DNA of 9,599 bases from an uncultured Lachnospiraceae bacterium (GTDB taxonomy: Bacteria > Bacillota > Clostridia > Lachnospirales > Lachnospiraceae). Positions within the stretch are counted from its first letter, which is position 1; each line of letters begins with the position of its first letter. Below the pieces are notes generated by a model. It worked only from the letters and a program-made list of their open reading frames with translations, was not told the origin of the DNA and did not search any database. The stretch is from contig CADCPJ010000057.1 of assembly GCA_902803245.1 (NCBI GenBank), positions 1-9,599 of the forward strand, in the 5' to 3' direction. The position numbers and the translations under genes were made by a program. Positions 1-7,266 of the stretch are shown in pieces.

Positions 1-1795
1 CGCCTCTCCGGCCGCTGCCGCCGGACGTCTCTCTCCCGCCACAAGCCCTCTTTCCCGCCTCAGGGGAGATCGTTCCCGCGTACTTCCCAACATAGTCCAC
101 GCAGTTCCGGTCATATCCGGCGAGCACCCGGAAAGAGCGGAAAGTGTTCATCTGCACCTCGGATTCCGGGTTGATTATGGCGGCGCTTAAGCCCTCACGA
201 AGGGCCATGGCAAAGAAAGCGCTCGTCACGAGCTCTCTCCGTGGAAGTCCGAAGGAGATGTTCGACACCCCGAGGATTGTCCTTCCTCCGAGTTCCTCCC
301 GGACACGGCGGAGCGTCTCCAGTGTGACCCCGGCAGAGCCCTGGTCCGAGCTCACGGTGAGGCACAGGCAGTCCACAAGGATGTCCCGTTTCGGGATGCC
401 GTATTTTCCGGCCTCGGCGTAGATTCTCCGGGCGATCGCGACGCGCTCTGCCGCCGTCTCCGGTATCCCTCTCTCGTCGAGGAGGAGGGCGACGAGAACG
501 CCGCCGTACTTCGCCGCGAGCGGGAAGATCGCGTCCATGACCTCCTGCTTCCCGCTCACGGAGTTGATCAGCGGCTTCCCGCTGTAGACCCTGAGGGCTC
601 TCTCCATCGCCTTCGGATCGGAGGTGTCGATCTGAAGAGGGAGGTCCGTCACGGACTGGATCTCCTCAATGAGGGCGGGAAGCACCTCCGCCTCATCGAT
701 CTCCGGAAGGCCGGCATTGACGTCGAGGGCGTGTGCCCCGGCCTGCTCCTCAGAGAGGGCGAGCGACAGCACATATTCGCTGTTTCCGTTCCGCAGCGCC
801 TCTTTCAGCATCGCCTTCCCGGTCGGATTGATCTCCTCTCCGATGATGGTGGGATCATCCCCGATCACGCGGATGCCGGAGTAGCTGGATATGACCGTCT
901 CCGTCCGCTCCGCTCTTATCGGCGCAGGCCGGTTCCCGGCGATACTTCCAAGAAGCGCGATGTGTTTCGGGGTCGTGCCGCAGCACCCTCCGACGATCGA
1001 GACGCCGAGGTCGAGAATCTCTCCCATCGCCTCGGCAAAATCCTCCGGTCCGATGTCGTAGACCGTCCGGTTCCCTTCCGTTCTCGGAAGGCCGGCATTG
1101 GGACTGATGAGTACAGGGAGCTTCGTGGCGCGGATCAGCCGCTCCGCAAGGCCTTTCAGTTGGAGGGGCCCGAGCCCGCAGTTGATGCCGATGGCGTCGA
1201 CGCGGAGTCCCTCAAGGAGGGCGGCCACGCTCTCCGGGGTGCCTCCCGTAAGAAGCCTGCCCTTCGCATCAAAGCTCACGCTCGCGAAGACCGGGAGGTC
1301 TGACTCCTCCTTCACCGCAAGCACGGCGGCCTTCAGCTCCCGCACGTCGCTCATGGTCTCGATGAGAGCGAGATCCGCCCCGTTTTCCGCGCCTTCGCGC
1401 ACGACCTCTTTGTATAGGGAAATGCTGTCCTCAAAGAGAAGATCCCCCATGGGCCGGATCAGTTTACCCGTGGGGCCCAAGTCGAGGGCTATGTATCCCC
1501 TCCCGGCCTCCTTCACGGCCGCCTTCGCGTTTTCAAAGGCTGCCCGGATGATATCCTTCATGAGGTACGGGCTTCCGGCCCCGTACTTGAGGGTGTTGGC
1601 CCCGAAAGTGTTTGTCGTCACGATATCCGCGCCGGCCTTCAAATAGTCGAGATGGATGCCGCGGATCACATCCGGGTGGAGAAGATTCCAGGTCTCCGGA
1701 AGTTCCCCCGCCTTTAGTCCGGCTTCCTGCAGCAGCGACCCCATGCCGCCGTCGCAGATCAGCACCCGCTCTCTCAAATCCTGTAAAATACCCAT
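1..1795 (-). CDS. metH: Methionine synthase, homocysteine- and pterin-binding domains (partial, C-terminus outside window)
   Basis: Cobalamin-dependent methionine synthase transfers a methyl group from methyltetrahydrofolate through cobalamin to homocysteine in the cytoplasm. The ATG is at 1795 and the frame stays open to the left edge (598 codons), so the gene is truncated by the window. Residues about 1-290 are the Hcy methyltransferase barrel: an early CDGGMGS motif, then zinc-binding Cys206 (GINCG) and the pair Cys271-Cys272 (GGCCGT), spaced as in E. coli MetH. Residues about 313-565 are the pterin domain: GEEINPTG from about 319, DVNAG, DTSD at 390-393, and GVSNISFGLP with Asn512. The visible end is a Gly/Ser/Arg-rich linker, which fits a following cobalamin-binding domain not seen here. 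A short Hcy-plus-pterin protein with a separate B12 subunit is possible. The RBS is weak (AGGG only 3 nt before ATG). No SAM or cobalamin riboswitch is recognisable upstream. Confidence 0.93.
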   Translation of the reverse strand, partial: MGILQDLRERVLICDGGMGSLLQEAGLKAGELPETWNLLHPDVIRGIHLDYLKAGADIVTTNTFGANTLKYGAGSPYLMKDIIRAAFENAKAAVKEAGRGYIALDLGPTGKLIRPMGDLLFEDSISLYKEVVREGAENGADLALIETMSDVRELKAAVLAVKEESDLPVFASVSFDAKGRLLTGGTPESVAALLEGLRVDAIGINCGLGPLQLKGLAERLIRATKLPVLISPNAGLPRTEGNRTVYDIGPEDFAEAMGEILDLGVSIVGGCCGTTPKHIALLGSIAGNRPAPIRAERTETVISSYSGIRVIGDDPTIIGEEINPTGKAMLKEALRNGNSEYVLSLALSEEQAGAHALDVNAGLPEIDEAEVLPALIEEIQSVTDLPLQIDTSDPKAMERALRVYSGKPLINSVSGKQEVMDAIFPLAAKYGGVLVALLLDERGIPETAAERVAIARRIYAEAGKYGIPKRDILVDCLCLTVSSDQGSAGVTLETLRRVREELGGRTILGVSNISFGLPRRELVTSAFFAMALREGLSAAIINPESEVQMNTFRSFRVLAGYDRNCVDYVGKYAGTISPEAGKRACGGRETSGGSGRRG

Positions 1796-1847
1796 AGACC
1801 CTGTTATTAACCTTAACCTTTATAAGCTGTAAAAGTTCCCAACAGTC

Positions 1848-1856
1848 ATTCTAACA
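1848..1856 (-). promoter_or_regulatory. Candidate extended -10 promoter for metH
   Basis: On the minus strand TAGAAT (1853 to 1848) is preceded directly by TGT, giving the extended -10 form TGnTAGAAT. No good -35 lies 17 nt upstream, which is tolerated for extended -10 promoters. Transcription would begin near 1841, leaving a leader of about 45 nt before the metH ATG. That leader contains two tandem copies of a hexamer that reads TTAACC on the plus strand (1807-1818), of unknown meaning. Confidence 0.35.
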
Positions 1857-1887
1857 CATTTTGCACAGCGAGCGCACTCACGTTCTC

Positions 1888-1916
1888 TTTTCTGCGGCTG
1901 CGATTTCGTGTATAAT
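1888..1916 (+). promoter_or_regulatory. Candidate sigma-A promoter for the Amidase_3 gene
   Basis: A perfect TATAAT occurs at 1911-1916, with a weak TTTTCT at 1888-1893 after a 17-nt spacer. Transcription would start near 1923, about 90 nt before the ATG at 2012. This argues against the in-frame TTG at 1919 as the translation start, because it would lie at or before the transcript start. The rest of the leader holds no riboswitch I can recognise. Confidence 0.45.
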
Positions 1917-2011
1917 TCTTGATTGCTTCACATATCCGTTCATTCAGCAGCCGATGCAGAGATTTAAGCGCATTTCGGCACTGTATTAAAAAAAGCGAGG
2001 TAGCCTGCGTG

Positions 2012-3541
2012 ATGAACCTGAAAAACCGTCTCTCCTCCGTCTCCGTCTGCGCGCTTCTTCTCATCGCGCTCTCATTCTCACACATTTCGGCTGAAGGAGC
2101 GAATCTCGCCGCAGCGGATGCCGGACAGGGCATCATCTTCAATCAGTCTGAAGGCACACAGAAAGATGCCGGTGAAAACGACTCTGCCCCCGCCTCCGAA
2201 GATACTGAAGGAAATGATTCAGCGCCCGCCTCCGAAGGTACCGGAGGAAACGACTCTGCTCCCGCCTCCGAAGAGGCCGGCGGCGCAGAATCGGAAGAGA
2301 CGGACATCGCAGCGCCCGAGTACACCGGAAAGAGCACCGGCACCACAAAATACAAGGGCGTCGACTACAGATATGTCTACTGCTATGACTACTACATCTC
2401 AAAGCCCTACGGAAAAAAATACGCCGGCAGTCCCAAAAAGGCCATCGAGCATTTCGTCAAGGCGGGTATGCAGAGGCATCAGCAGGCCATCGCCTCATTT
2501 GACCCGGTCTCCTACCGCCTCGGCTGTCCAGCCTTAAGAACCAGGTACCGGGACGACTATGAGGAGTACTACCTCCACTACATGAAGACGGGTCACAAGT
2601 ACGCGCGGTACCGCAAGTACGCCGTGGGCATAACGAAGATGCGCGGCGCCGTGACGAAGTACGGCAAGGTGGAGCTGAAGTCCGTCTACGACTACGACTA
2701 CTACATCGCCAGGTATCCTTCCGTCGTTCAGAAAGTCGGGGATGACGACAGGGCCGTTCTCAAGTATTTTGTCGAGCACGGGATGAAGAAGCGGCACGAG
2801 GGGCGCGATCCCGGGCTGTATCCGAAGGCGGATCCCTCTTCTTCCGCTTACAAGGCGCTTCTTAAGAAAATACATAAGACCGGATCCTTCGACGGAACCG
2901 GTCTCATCGTGTGCATCGACCCCGGCCACCAGAGCCGCGGCGATTATTCCCGCGAGGCCATCGGCCCGGGGGCGGGAACGACAAAGCCGAAGGTGACCTC
3001 CGGCGCATACGGGAGATATTCCCGCAAGAATGAATATCAGATCAATCTGGAAGTGGGATTAAAGCTGGAAAAAGAGCTGAAGGCGAGGGGCTACACGGTA
3101 GTCATGACCCGCACAACCCACGACGTCCACATCACCAATATCGAGCGGGCGAAGCTGGCCAACGAAGCAAGAGCGGACATCATGGTCCGGATCCATGCAA
3201 ACGGCATAGACGGCGCCTCCTCCGTAAACGGAGTCCTGTGTTACGCCGCTGCGAACAACAACCCCTATCTCAGCAAAAAAGTGATCGCAAAAGGACAGAG
3301 GCTCGCCGCCCTCTTAAGGGACTGCCAGGCTGCCGCCACCGGGCAGAGGAAGCTGTCCAACCTGCATCAGAACGACATGACGGGAATCAACTGGGCAAAG
3401 ATGCCCTGTGCGATTGTGGAAATGGGCTTTATGTCCAACCCTAACGAGGATCTCCGCATGGCCAACTCCGGGTTCCAGATGAAGATCGCGAAGGGCCTCG
3501 CGGACGGCATCGACAGATATTTCCTGGAGGAGAAAAAATAG
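2012..3541 (+). CDS. Secreted N-acetylmuramoyl-L-alanine amidase (Amidase_3) with wall-protein repeat modules
   Basis: Cleaves the bond between N-acetylmuramic acid and L-alanine in peptidoglycan, outside the membrane. The ATG at 2012 is chosen because a Sec signal peptide (basic start, hydrophobic run, residues about 1-28) follows at once. GAGG at 1997-2000 lies 11 nt upstream; the adjacent in-frame GTG at 2009 (8 nt) is an equally possible start. The protein is 509 aa. Residues about 45-100 are an acidic Ser/Ala/Pro/Glu linker with three 12-residue repeats. Residues about 110-290 are Tyr/Lys-rich modules (YDYYI, then an HFVKAGM or YFVEHGM motif) of a type common in Lachnospiraceae wall proteins. 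Residues about 298-503 are the Amidase_3 domain: zinc ligands His306 (DPGH), Glu341 (NEYQINL) and His395 (RIHANG), and catalytic Glu470 (VEMGFMSN). All catalytic residues are present. It is divergent from metH and convergent with the dehydratase operon, so it is probably monocistronic. The gene symbol is left open. Confidence 0.93.
   Translation: MNLKNRLSSVSVCALLLIALSFSHISAEGANLAAADAGQGIIFNQSEGTQKDAGENDSAPASEDTEGNDSAPASEGTGGNDSAPASEEAGGAESEETDIAAPEYTGKSTGTTKYKGVDYRYVYCYDYYISKPYGKKYAGSPKKAIEHFVKAGMQRHQQAIASFDPVSYRLGCPALRTRYRDDYEEYYLHYMKTGHKYARYRKYAVGITKMRGAVTKYGKVELKSVYDYDYYIARYPSVVQKVGDDDRAVLKYFVEHGMKKRHEGRDPGLYPKADPSSSAYKALLKKIHKTGSFDGTGLIVCIDPGHQSRGDYSREAIGPGAGTTKPKVTSGAYGRYSRKNEYQINLEVGLKLEKELKARGYTVVMTRTTHDVHITNIERAKLANEARADIMVRIHANGIDGASSVNGVLCYAAANNNPYLSKKVIAKGQRLAALLRDCQAAATGQRKLSNLHQNDMTGINWAKMPCAIVEMGFMSNPNEDLRMANSGFQMKIAKGLADGIDRYFLEEKK
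2174..2281 (+). repeat. Three tandem 36-bp coding repeats
   Basis: Three consecutive 36-nt units (2174-2209, 2210-2245, 2246-2281) each encode a 12-residue unit with the shared core NDSAPASE. The copies differ mainly at third codon positions and in the last three residues. They form the acidic flexible linker between the signal peptide and the wall modules of the amidase. Copy number of such in-frame repeats often varies between strains; that is inference here. Confidence 0.85.
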
Positions 3542-3555
3542 GGCCGGGCGCTTCC

Positions 3556-5217
3556 TCAATTCTCTATTCCCATGAGAGCCGCGCCGATCGCCCCGCAGAG
3601 CTGGGATTGTCCGGACACCTGAACCGGGCTCATGAGCTTGTCGGACAGGCACCGGACCACGCCCTCGTTGCGTGAGACGCCTCCGGTCATCGCGTACTGC
3701 GGCTCTCCCTTTCCTCTTCTTACGAGGCTCACGGTCTTGGCCGCCACGGACTCATTGAGGCCGTGGATGATGTCGGAGACCGGCGTGTCCTTCGCCACAA
3801 GGCTCACCACCTCGGACTCCGCAAATACGGTGCACATATTGGAGATCTGGACTTCTTCCTTCCATTCAAGGCCCGTGCGGCTCATTTCCTCCATGGTAAG
3901 CCCGAGGGCCCTCGCCTGCATCTCGAGGAACCGGCCCGTCCCGGCCGCGCACTTGTCGTTCATGATGAAACCCGCGACATTTCCGTCCTCGTCGATGCGG
4001 ATCACCTTCGAGTCCTGTCCCCCGATGTCAATGATTGTACGCACGCCGGGGAAGAGGAAATGAGCCCCCTTCGCGTGGCAGGTGATCTCCGTGATCGTCC
4101 GCTTCTCCATCTCTATGATGTCCCTGCCGTAGCCGGTCGCTACAATCCCGCCGAGATCCTCCCGCTTAATGCCGGCATTTTTCAGCGCCATGCCCAGCGC
4201 TTCCGCCGCGCTCTTCGACGCGGACATCCCCGTCGGGCTGATTGTGCTTCCAAGAATCTTCTTCTGCCGGTCCATGATCACCACATCGGTGCTCGTGGAG
4301 CCGGAGTCAATTCCCGCGATATACTTCGCCGACCGGTCGAATGTCATGTCCCCTTGAGAATGCTTCATGCCGTTCACCCCAATTGTCTCTCCGAATGCCT
4401 CAATCCTCGTCTTCAGCTGCCCCGACGACTGGGGCGTCGTGTCCGTCTCAATCTTCAGGAGCGGCACCTCCGCCTTCTGCTTCAGGTCCGCGTACTCAAA
4501 GCTGTAGTAGTCACAGAACTTAATCGTGTGATAAATGATGCCCTCCGAAGCTTCTTCCGTCCTTCCCCCGATCTCATACATTCTCATGCAGGGCGTAAGT
4601 CCCTTTAAGAGGAGCTCCGCGTACCACTTAAAGAACCCGTCGTCCGTCTCAAAATCCGGGACAGCGCGTCTTGAAAATGAGCGGTTCCCGGAGCACGTGT
4701 CGTCCCGGACCTCAAGGCCGGGGCAGGTACTTCTCACGCTGTCGATGAGCAGCTTCCCGCCGTGTGCGCCGAGGATGCTCACATGCTTTCCGTCCGTCCC
4801 TCTCTCCCGGGTCTCCATGCTCCTTAGGCAGGCAAGGACCGCCTCTTCTCGCGAAAATGTCTTCCCGGAGTAAGCGGCATAGGCGCTGCAGAACTTCCTT
4901 AAATCCGATGCAAACAGGCGGATCTCCCTCTCCCCGGTCTTATGCGGAAGAGGAAGAAAATACAGGAAGTCCATTTTTTCCTTGAGGAGCACATCATAGG
5001 TGCGCCGCATCGCGTCGCAGCAGTCCGTGAAGACCATCTCCTTAATTCCCCTCGCGAGCACTTCCTCGATGACCGCTTTTGCGAACCCGCACAGGTTCGG
5101 GTGGGCGCATCCGTCCGCACAAGAAAAGGAGACGGGAGAAGGGTCGAGTCTCTCCGTCTCTTCATAAAAGCCGCAAAGCAGCTCAGAAGGAGCATATTTG
5201 CAAGTTGTGTATATCAT
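3556..5217 (-). CDS. Fusion of HgdB-type dehydratase subunit and ATP-dependent activator (HgdC-type)
   Basis: A 553-aa cytoplasmic iron-sulfur protein with two modules. Residues 1 to about 280 have the fold signature of a 2-hydroxyacyl-CoA dehydratase subunit: YTTCKYAPSELL at the start, FTDCCDAMRR (63-72), DDTCSGNR (172-179), KFCDYYSFE (233-241) and ETDTTPQSSGQLKTRIEAF (256-274). Residues about 299-553 are a complete BcrA/BadF/HgdC ASKHA ATPase: GIDSGSTST for phosphate binding (from 302), ATGYGRD, DIGGQDSKV, MNDKCAAGTGRFL with Cys423, and SNMCTVFAESEV with Cys462. The 39-residue spacing of those cysteines equals that of Cys127 and Cys166 in the Acidaminococcus activator, whose homodimer holds one bridging [4Fe-4S] cluster. 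In known systems the activator is a separate protein of about 260 aa that injects one low-potential electron using ATP. GAGG lies 4 nt before the ATG. The gene lies 64 nt downstream of the other HgdB-type gene and is probably cotranscribed. The fold is certain; the substrate is unknown. Confidence 0.92.
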   Translation of the reverse strand: MIYTTCKYAPSELLCGFYEETERLDPSPVSFSCADGCAHPNLCGFAKAVIEEVLARGIKEMVFTDCCDAMRRTYDVLLKEKMDFLYFLPLPHKTGEREIRLFASDLRKFCSAYAAYSGKTFSREEAVLACLRSMETRERGTDGKHVSILGAHGGKLLIDSVRSTCPGLEVRDDTCSGNRSFSRRAVPDFETDDGFFKWYAELLLKGLTPCMRMYEIGGRTEEASEGIIYHTIKFCDYYSFEYADLKQKAEVPLLKIETDTTPQSSGQLKTRIEAFGETIGVNGMKHSQGDMTFDRSAKYIAGIDSGSTSTDVVIMDRQKKILGSTISPTGMSASKSAAEALGMALKNAGIKREDLGGIVATGYGRDIIEMEKRTITEITCHAKGAHFLFPGVRTIIDIGGQDSKVIRIDEDGNVAGFIMNDKCAAGTGRFLEMQARALGLTMEEMSRTGLEWKEEVQISNMCTVFAESEVVSLVAKDTPVSDIIHGLNESVAAKTVSLVRRGKGEPQYAMTGGVSRNEGVVRCLSDKLMSPVQVSGQSQLCGAIGAALMGIEN

Positions 5218-5281
5218 ATCGCCTCAAAATACTATGCTAATATGTAAGCACTGTTGTTGACGCCGTGAGAAGCTGCCGTCC

Positions 5282-6547
5282 TTACCTTCCCTCCAGCATT
5301 TCCAGAAATGCGCCGAGGCGGGTCCCGATCTGCCCGTCAGAGGAGTTCTTCCGGTCTACGCCGTCGCCGTTTATGATGAGCACCGGGAAGCCCGCGCTCT
5401 CCAGAGCGTCCGCGATCACGGCGCTCCCTCCGCAGGTCTCCTTGCAGCCCCAGTGGCAGAACAGTATGGCGCCGTCCGCCTCCACCTCCCTGGCCATCCT
5501 CACCGCCCGGTCCGCCCGCCGCGTCACAGGTCCGTTGAAGGAATTATAGACGGTGCGGTGCGCCATCGCCCGGTAAGGATCGGAGTCCTTCATGGAATTC
5601 AGGGAGTCGTAGCACATCTCCGTCAGGGCGATCCACGGATCCCTCTTGTAATTGAACGTCTCCTTCACAATCCCCTGGTAGAACGGGTTCGTGTGCAGCC
5701 AGAGGATCTTCCTTCCCGGAGCGCTCTCCGACTTCCCGAAGTCCCTCAGGAGCATGCGGGAATAGCGAAGCGTCTCAGGCATCCCAAGGGCGTTGTGGGT
5801 CATGAGGACTTCATAGAGCTCCGCCGTGAGCTCTGCGGGGACATAGCGGTCCTTCCGCATGGTGATGACCTTCCGCAGATTCCGGATGGTCCGGCGGGAG
5901 TTTTCCGCGGCCTCAAGGAGCTTCTCCTCACGAAGAGAGATGCCCGAGAGATCCTGCATCCATCCTGCCATCTCGCGAAGCTGGTCAGCGACGTAGTCCA
6001 CAGCGTCCTCTCCCGGCATATACGGCACGTCGATGTAGTACTGCGGTGCTCCTAGCCGCTCGGCGGCCTCCCGGAACGTGAGATTGTTGGCGTCGCAGGC
6101 GAGGGATGTGTTGACGATGGCGAGGGGCTTCGGCACGACGCCAAGAACCACTCCCCCCATGACGATCTTGTGATAGGAGCAGAATGTCTCGGCGATTCCC
6201 GCCCGCTCCGCCGCCTCGACAAACGCGTGCTCTGCATAAGCCCCGTTGGTATAGGTCGCGAACTGCTCCGCACACATCGGGTAGAGTCCCATCGCGTGGA
6301 AGATCTCGCACGGCGTGAAAATGCTGCTGAGGACCTGCCGCTCGGGATGGGCCAGGGGTCTCACCATGCATCCCATGGACACCGTCCCCAGGTAGTTCTT
6401 TGCATCCGTTAAGTTCGGATTTTTCAGATACTTAAGCTTAAGCCCGTAGAGGCGGTAAGCTGCGATGAGCAGCTGCCTCACGTAGGCCGGTGACGCCTCT
6501 GTCTGATTGCTTATGTAGCTGCCGACTCGTTCTACTATTCCTGGCAT
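5282..6547 (-). CDS. 2-hydroxyacyl-CoA dehydratase subunit, HgdB/FldC-type, or double-cubane-cluster-like protein
   Basis: A 421-aa cytoplasmic protein of the HgdB superfamily, which binds oxygen-sensitive iron-sulfur clusters and is activated by one ATP-driven electron. The motifs are FTPCEIFHAMGLYPMCAEQ (78 onward), TSLACDANN (147-155), a FNGPVTRR segment and ILFCHWGCKETCGG near the C-terminus (361-374). Cysteines are at 60, 80, 92, 123, 151, 312, 364, 368 and 372; Cys80, Cys151 and the 364/368/372 group are the best cluster-ligand candidates. Length is normal for the family. AAGGG lies 5 nt before the ATG. The next gene supplies a second HgdB-type module plus the activator, so together they make a plausible complete system. 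A classical dehydratase (amino-acid fermentation) and a reductase of the double-cubane-cluster protein kind are both possible; the sequence alone does not decide. Confidence 0.88.
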   Translation of the reverse strand: MPGIVERVGSYISNQTEASPAYVRQLLIAAYRLYGLKLKYLKNPNLTDAKNYLGTVSMGCMVRPLAHPERQVLSSIFTPCEIFHAMGLYPMCAEQFATYTNGAYAEHAFVEAAERAGIAETFCSYHKIVMGGVVLGVVPKPLAIVNTSLACDANNLTFREAAERLGAPQYYIDVPYMPGEDAVDYVADQLREMAGWMQDLSGISLREEKLLEAAENSRRTIRNLRKVITMRKDRYVPAELTAELYEVLMTHNALGMPETLRYSRMLLRDFGKSESAPGRKILWLHTNPFYQGIVKETFNYKRDPWIALTEMCYDSLNSMKDSDPYRAMAHRTVYNSFNGPVTRRADRAVRMAREVEADGAILFCHWGCKETCGGSAVIADALESAGFPVLIINGDGVDRKNSSDGQIGTRLGAFLEMLEGR

Positions 6548-6587
6548 GTCGTCCCTTCAATGTGCAAATGGTTGTCCTGTCTGTGAG

Positions 6588-7109
6588 TTATCTCCTTGAG
6601 GCACGGGATCCGGAAGGCGCCGCGAAGATCGTGATGCCCTCGACGATGAGCGCAATGCCTACGAGTTGGACCGCGAAATTGGCAATGAACCCCGGGTTAA
6701 ACAGCACGATGACAGCCAGTATGAGGGTCAGGATCGCAAGGATCACAGAAAATTTGGACACCGGGATTCCGGCCTTTTTGCTCTTCGCCGCCCGGCTGAG
6801 GGACAGAATCGCGCCGAAGCCGATAAACAGCGCGAACACGATAAATGCGAAATTGGTAAGGAGCTTCGGAATGATGACGAGCACAAGACCGAAGATAATC
6901 TGCACGATCGCGATGGCGAGGGCGGACCTGGTGCGCTCCTCGACATTCCGCTTGTACGAAATCAGACCTCCCACCGCCATGACGAGCAGGATGATGCCGA
7001 TGATCATAAGAACGATATTCATAGAGCCCTCGGGATTAAAGAGAAGAAAGAGCCCGAGCAGGATCACCAGTATGCCCTCAATAATCTTGTTTCCAACTAC
7101 TTTATCCAT
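6588..7109 (-). CDS. DUF308 / HdeD-like six-helix membrane protein
   Basis: A 173-aa integral membrane protein. The ATG at 7109 is preferred over an upstream in-frame ATG at 7205, because a strong GAGGAG lies about 6 nt before it and the upstream start would lie ahead of the predicted transcript start (about 7177). Six hydrophobic stretches of about 17-23 residues alternate with short loops, and two of them end in an NPEG or NPGF turn (FNPEG, FNPGF), as in the internally repeated DUF308 family. A basic loop (about residues 57-66) and a second one with the RAAKSKKAG run separate the helix pairs. HdeD in E. coli is linked to acid resistance; the biochemical role of the family is unknown and no function is claimed here. 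The stop is only 40 nt before the HgdB-type gene with no terminator between, so it is probably the first gene of that operon. Confidence 0.85.
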   Translation of the reverse strand: MDKVVGNKIIEGILVILLGLFLLFNPEGSMNIVLMIIGIILLVMAVGGLISYKRNVEERTRSALAIAIVQIIFGLVLVIIPKLLTNFAFIVFALFIGFGAILSLSRAAKSKKAGIPVSKFSVILAILTLILAVIVLFNPGFIANFAVQLVGIALIVEGITIFAAPSGSRASRR

Positions 7110-7183
7110 ATGTTTCTCCTCATTAAGCGCGGCAATGCGGCACTCAGGAAGCATTCCCCACATGCGTCTCTTATCGAGAACCA

Positions 7184-7212
7184 AGTATAGTATACTTTCG
7201 TGCATAAGTCAA
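7184..7212 (-). promoter_or_regulatory. Near-consensus sigma-A promoter of the DUF308/dehydratase operon
   Basis: On the minus strand TTGACT (7212 to 7207) and TATACT (7189 to 7184) are separated by exactly 17 nt. Each hexamer matches the consensus at five of six positions. Transcription would begin near 7177, giving a leader of about 68 nt before the ATG at 7109. The -35 overlaps the edge of the palindromic repeat at 7211-7227, which suggests regulation from that site. Confidence 0.72.
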
Positions 7213-7266
7213 AACGGCGCCCGTTTTTTCATATGGGCAAACGGCGCCCGTTTTTCTCATATGGAC
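7211..7266. repeat. Two tandem palindromic repeats between divergent promoters
   Basis: Copy 1 (about 7212-7238) and copy 2 (7239-7266) are directly repeated with a 27-nt period. They differ by a one-base insertion in the T-run region and a few end bases. Each contains an inverted repeat (AAACGG, three-base CGC spacer, CCGTTT; copy 1 has an extra A/T pair), then a T-run, then CATATGG. They fill the space between the -35 of the operon promoter and the -35 of the nudC promoter. A paired operator for a dimeric regulator is the preferred reading. Because each palindrome is followed by Ts on the plus strand, two weak terminator-like hairpins are the alternative. Confidence 0.8.

Noticed and set aside
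731..1303. 190-codon plus-strand open frame opposite metH
   Set aside because: Arg/Pro/Asp-rich translation of the antisense strand of a clear MetH gene; typical shadow of GC-rich coding DNA.
1919..2011. Possible 31-residue N-terminal extension of the Amidase_3 protein from a TTG at 1919
   Set aside because: It has no RBS, starts at or before the predicted transcript start, and would bury the clear signal peptide that begins at 2012.
1920..2011. Cyclic-dinucleotide riboswitch in the Amidase_3 leader
   Set aside because: Leader is only about 90 nt and lacks the conserved cores of the c-di-GMP and c-di-AMP riboswitches as far as can be judged by eye.
3542..3555. Terminator between the convergent Amidase_3 gene and dehydratase operon
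   Set aside because: The gap is 14 nt and no stable stem followed by a T-run is visible on either strand.
3763..4608. 281-codon plus-strand open frame opposite the activator fusion
   Set aside because: It lies wholly antisense to the conserved activator domain, is His/Arg/Leu-rich with no family motif, and has no RBS.
5218..5281. Internal promoter before the activator fusion gene
   Set aside because: Some AT-rich hexamers resemble a -10 but none has a -35 at 16-18 nt; cotranscription with the upstream gene is simpler.
7110..7205. Upstream ATG at 7205 giving a 205-aa DUF308 protein
   Set aside because: The start lies upstream of the predicted transcript start (about 7177), inside the -10 to -35 spacer, has no RBS and adds a hydrophilic non-family segment; the ATG at 7109 has a strong GAGGAG.
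7211..7266. CRISPR-like array
   Set aside because: Only two copies directly abutting, with no spacers of constant length between them and no cas genes.
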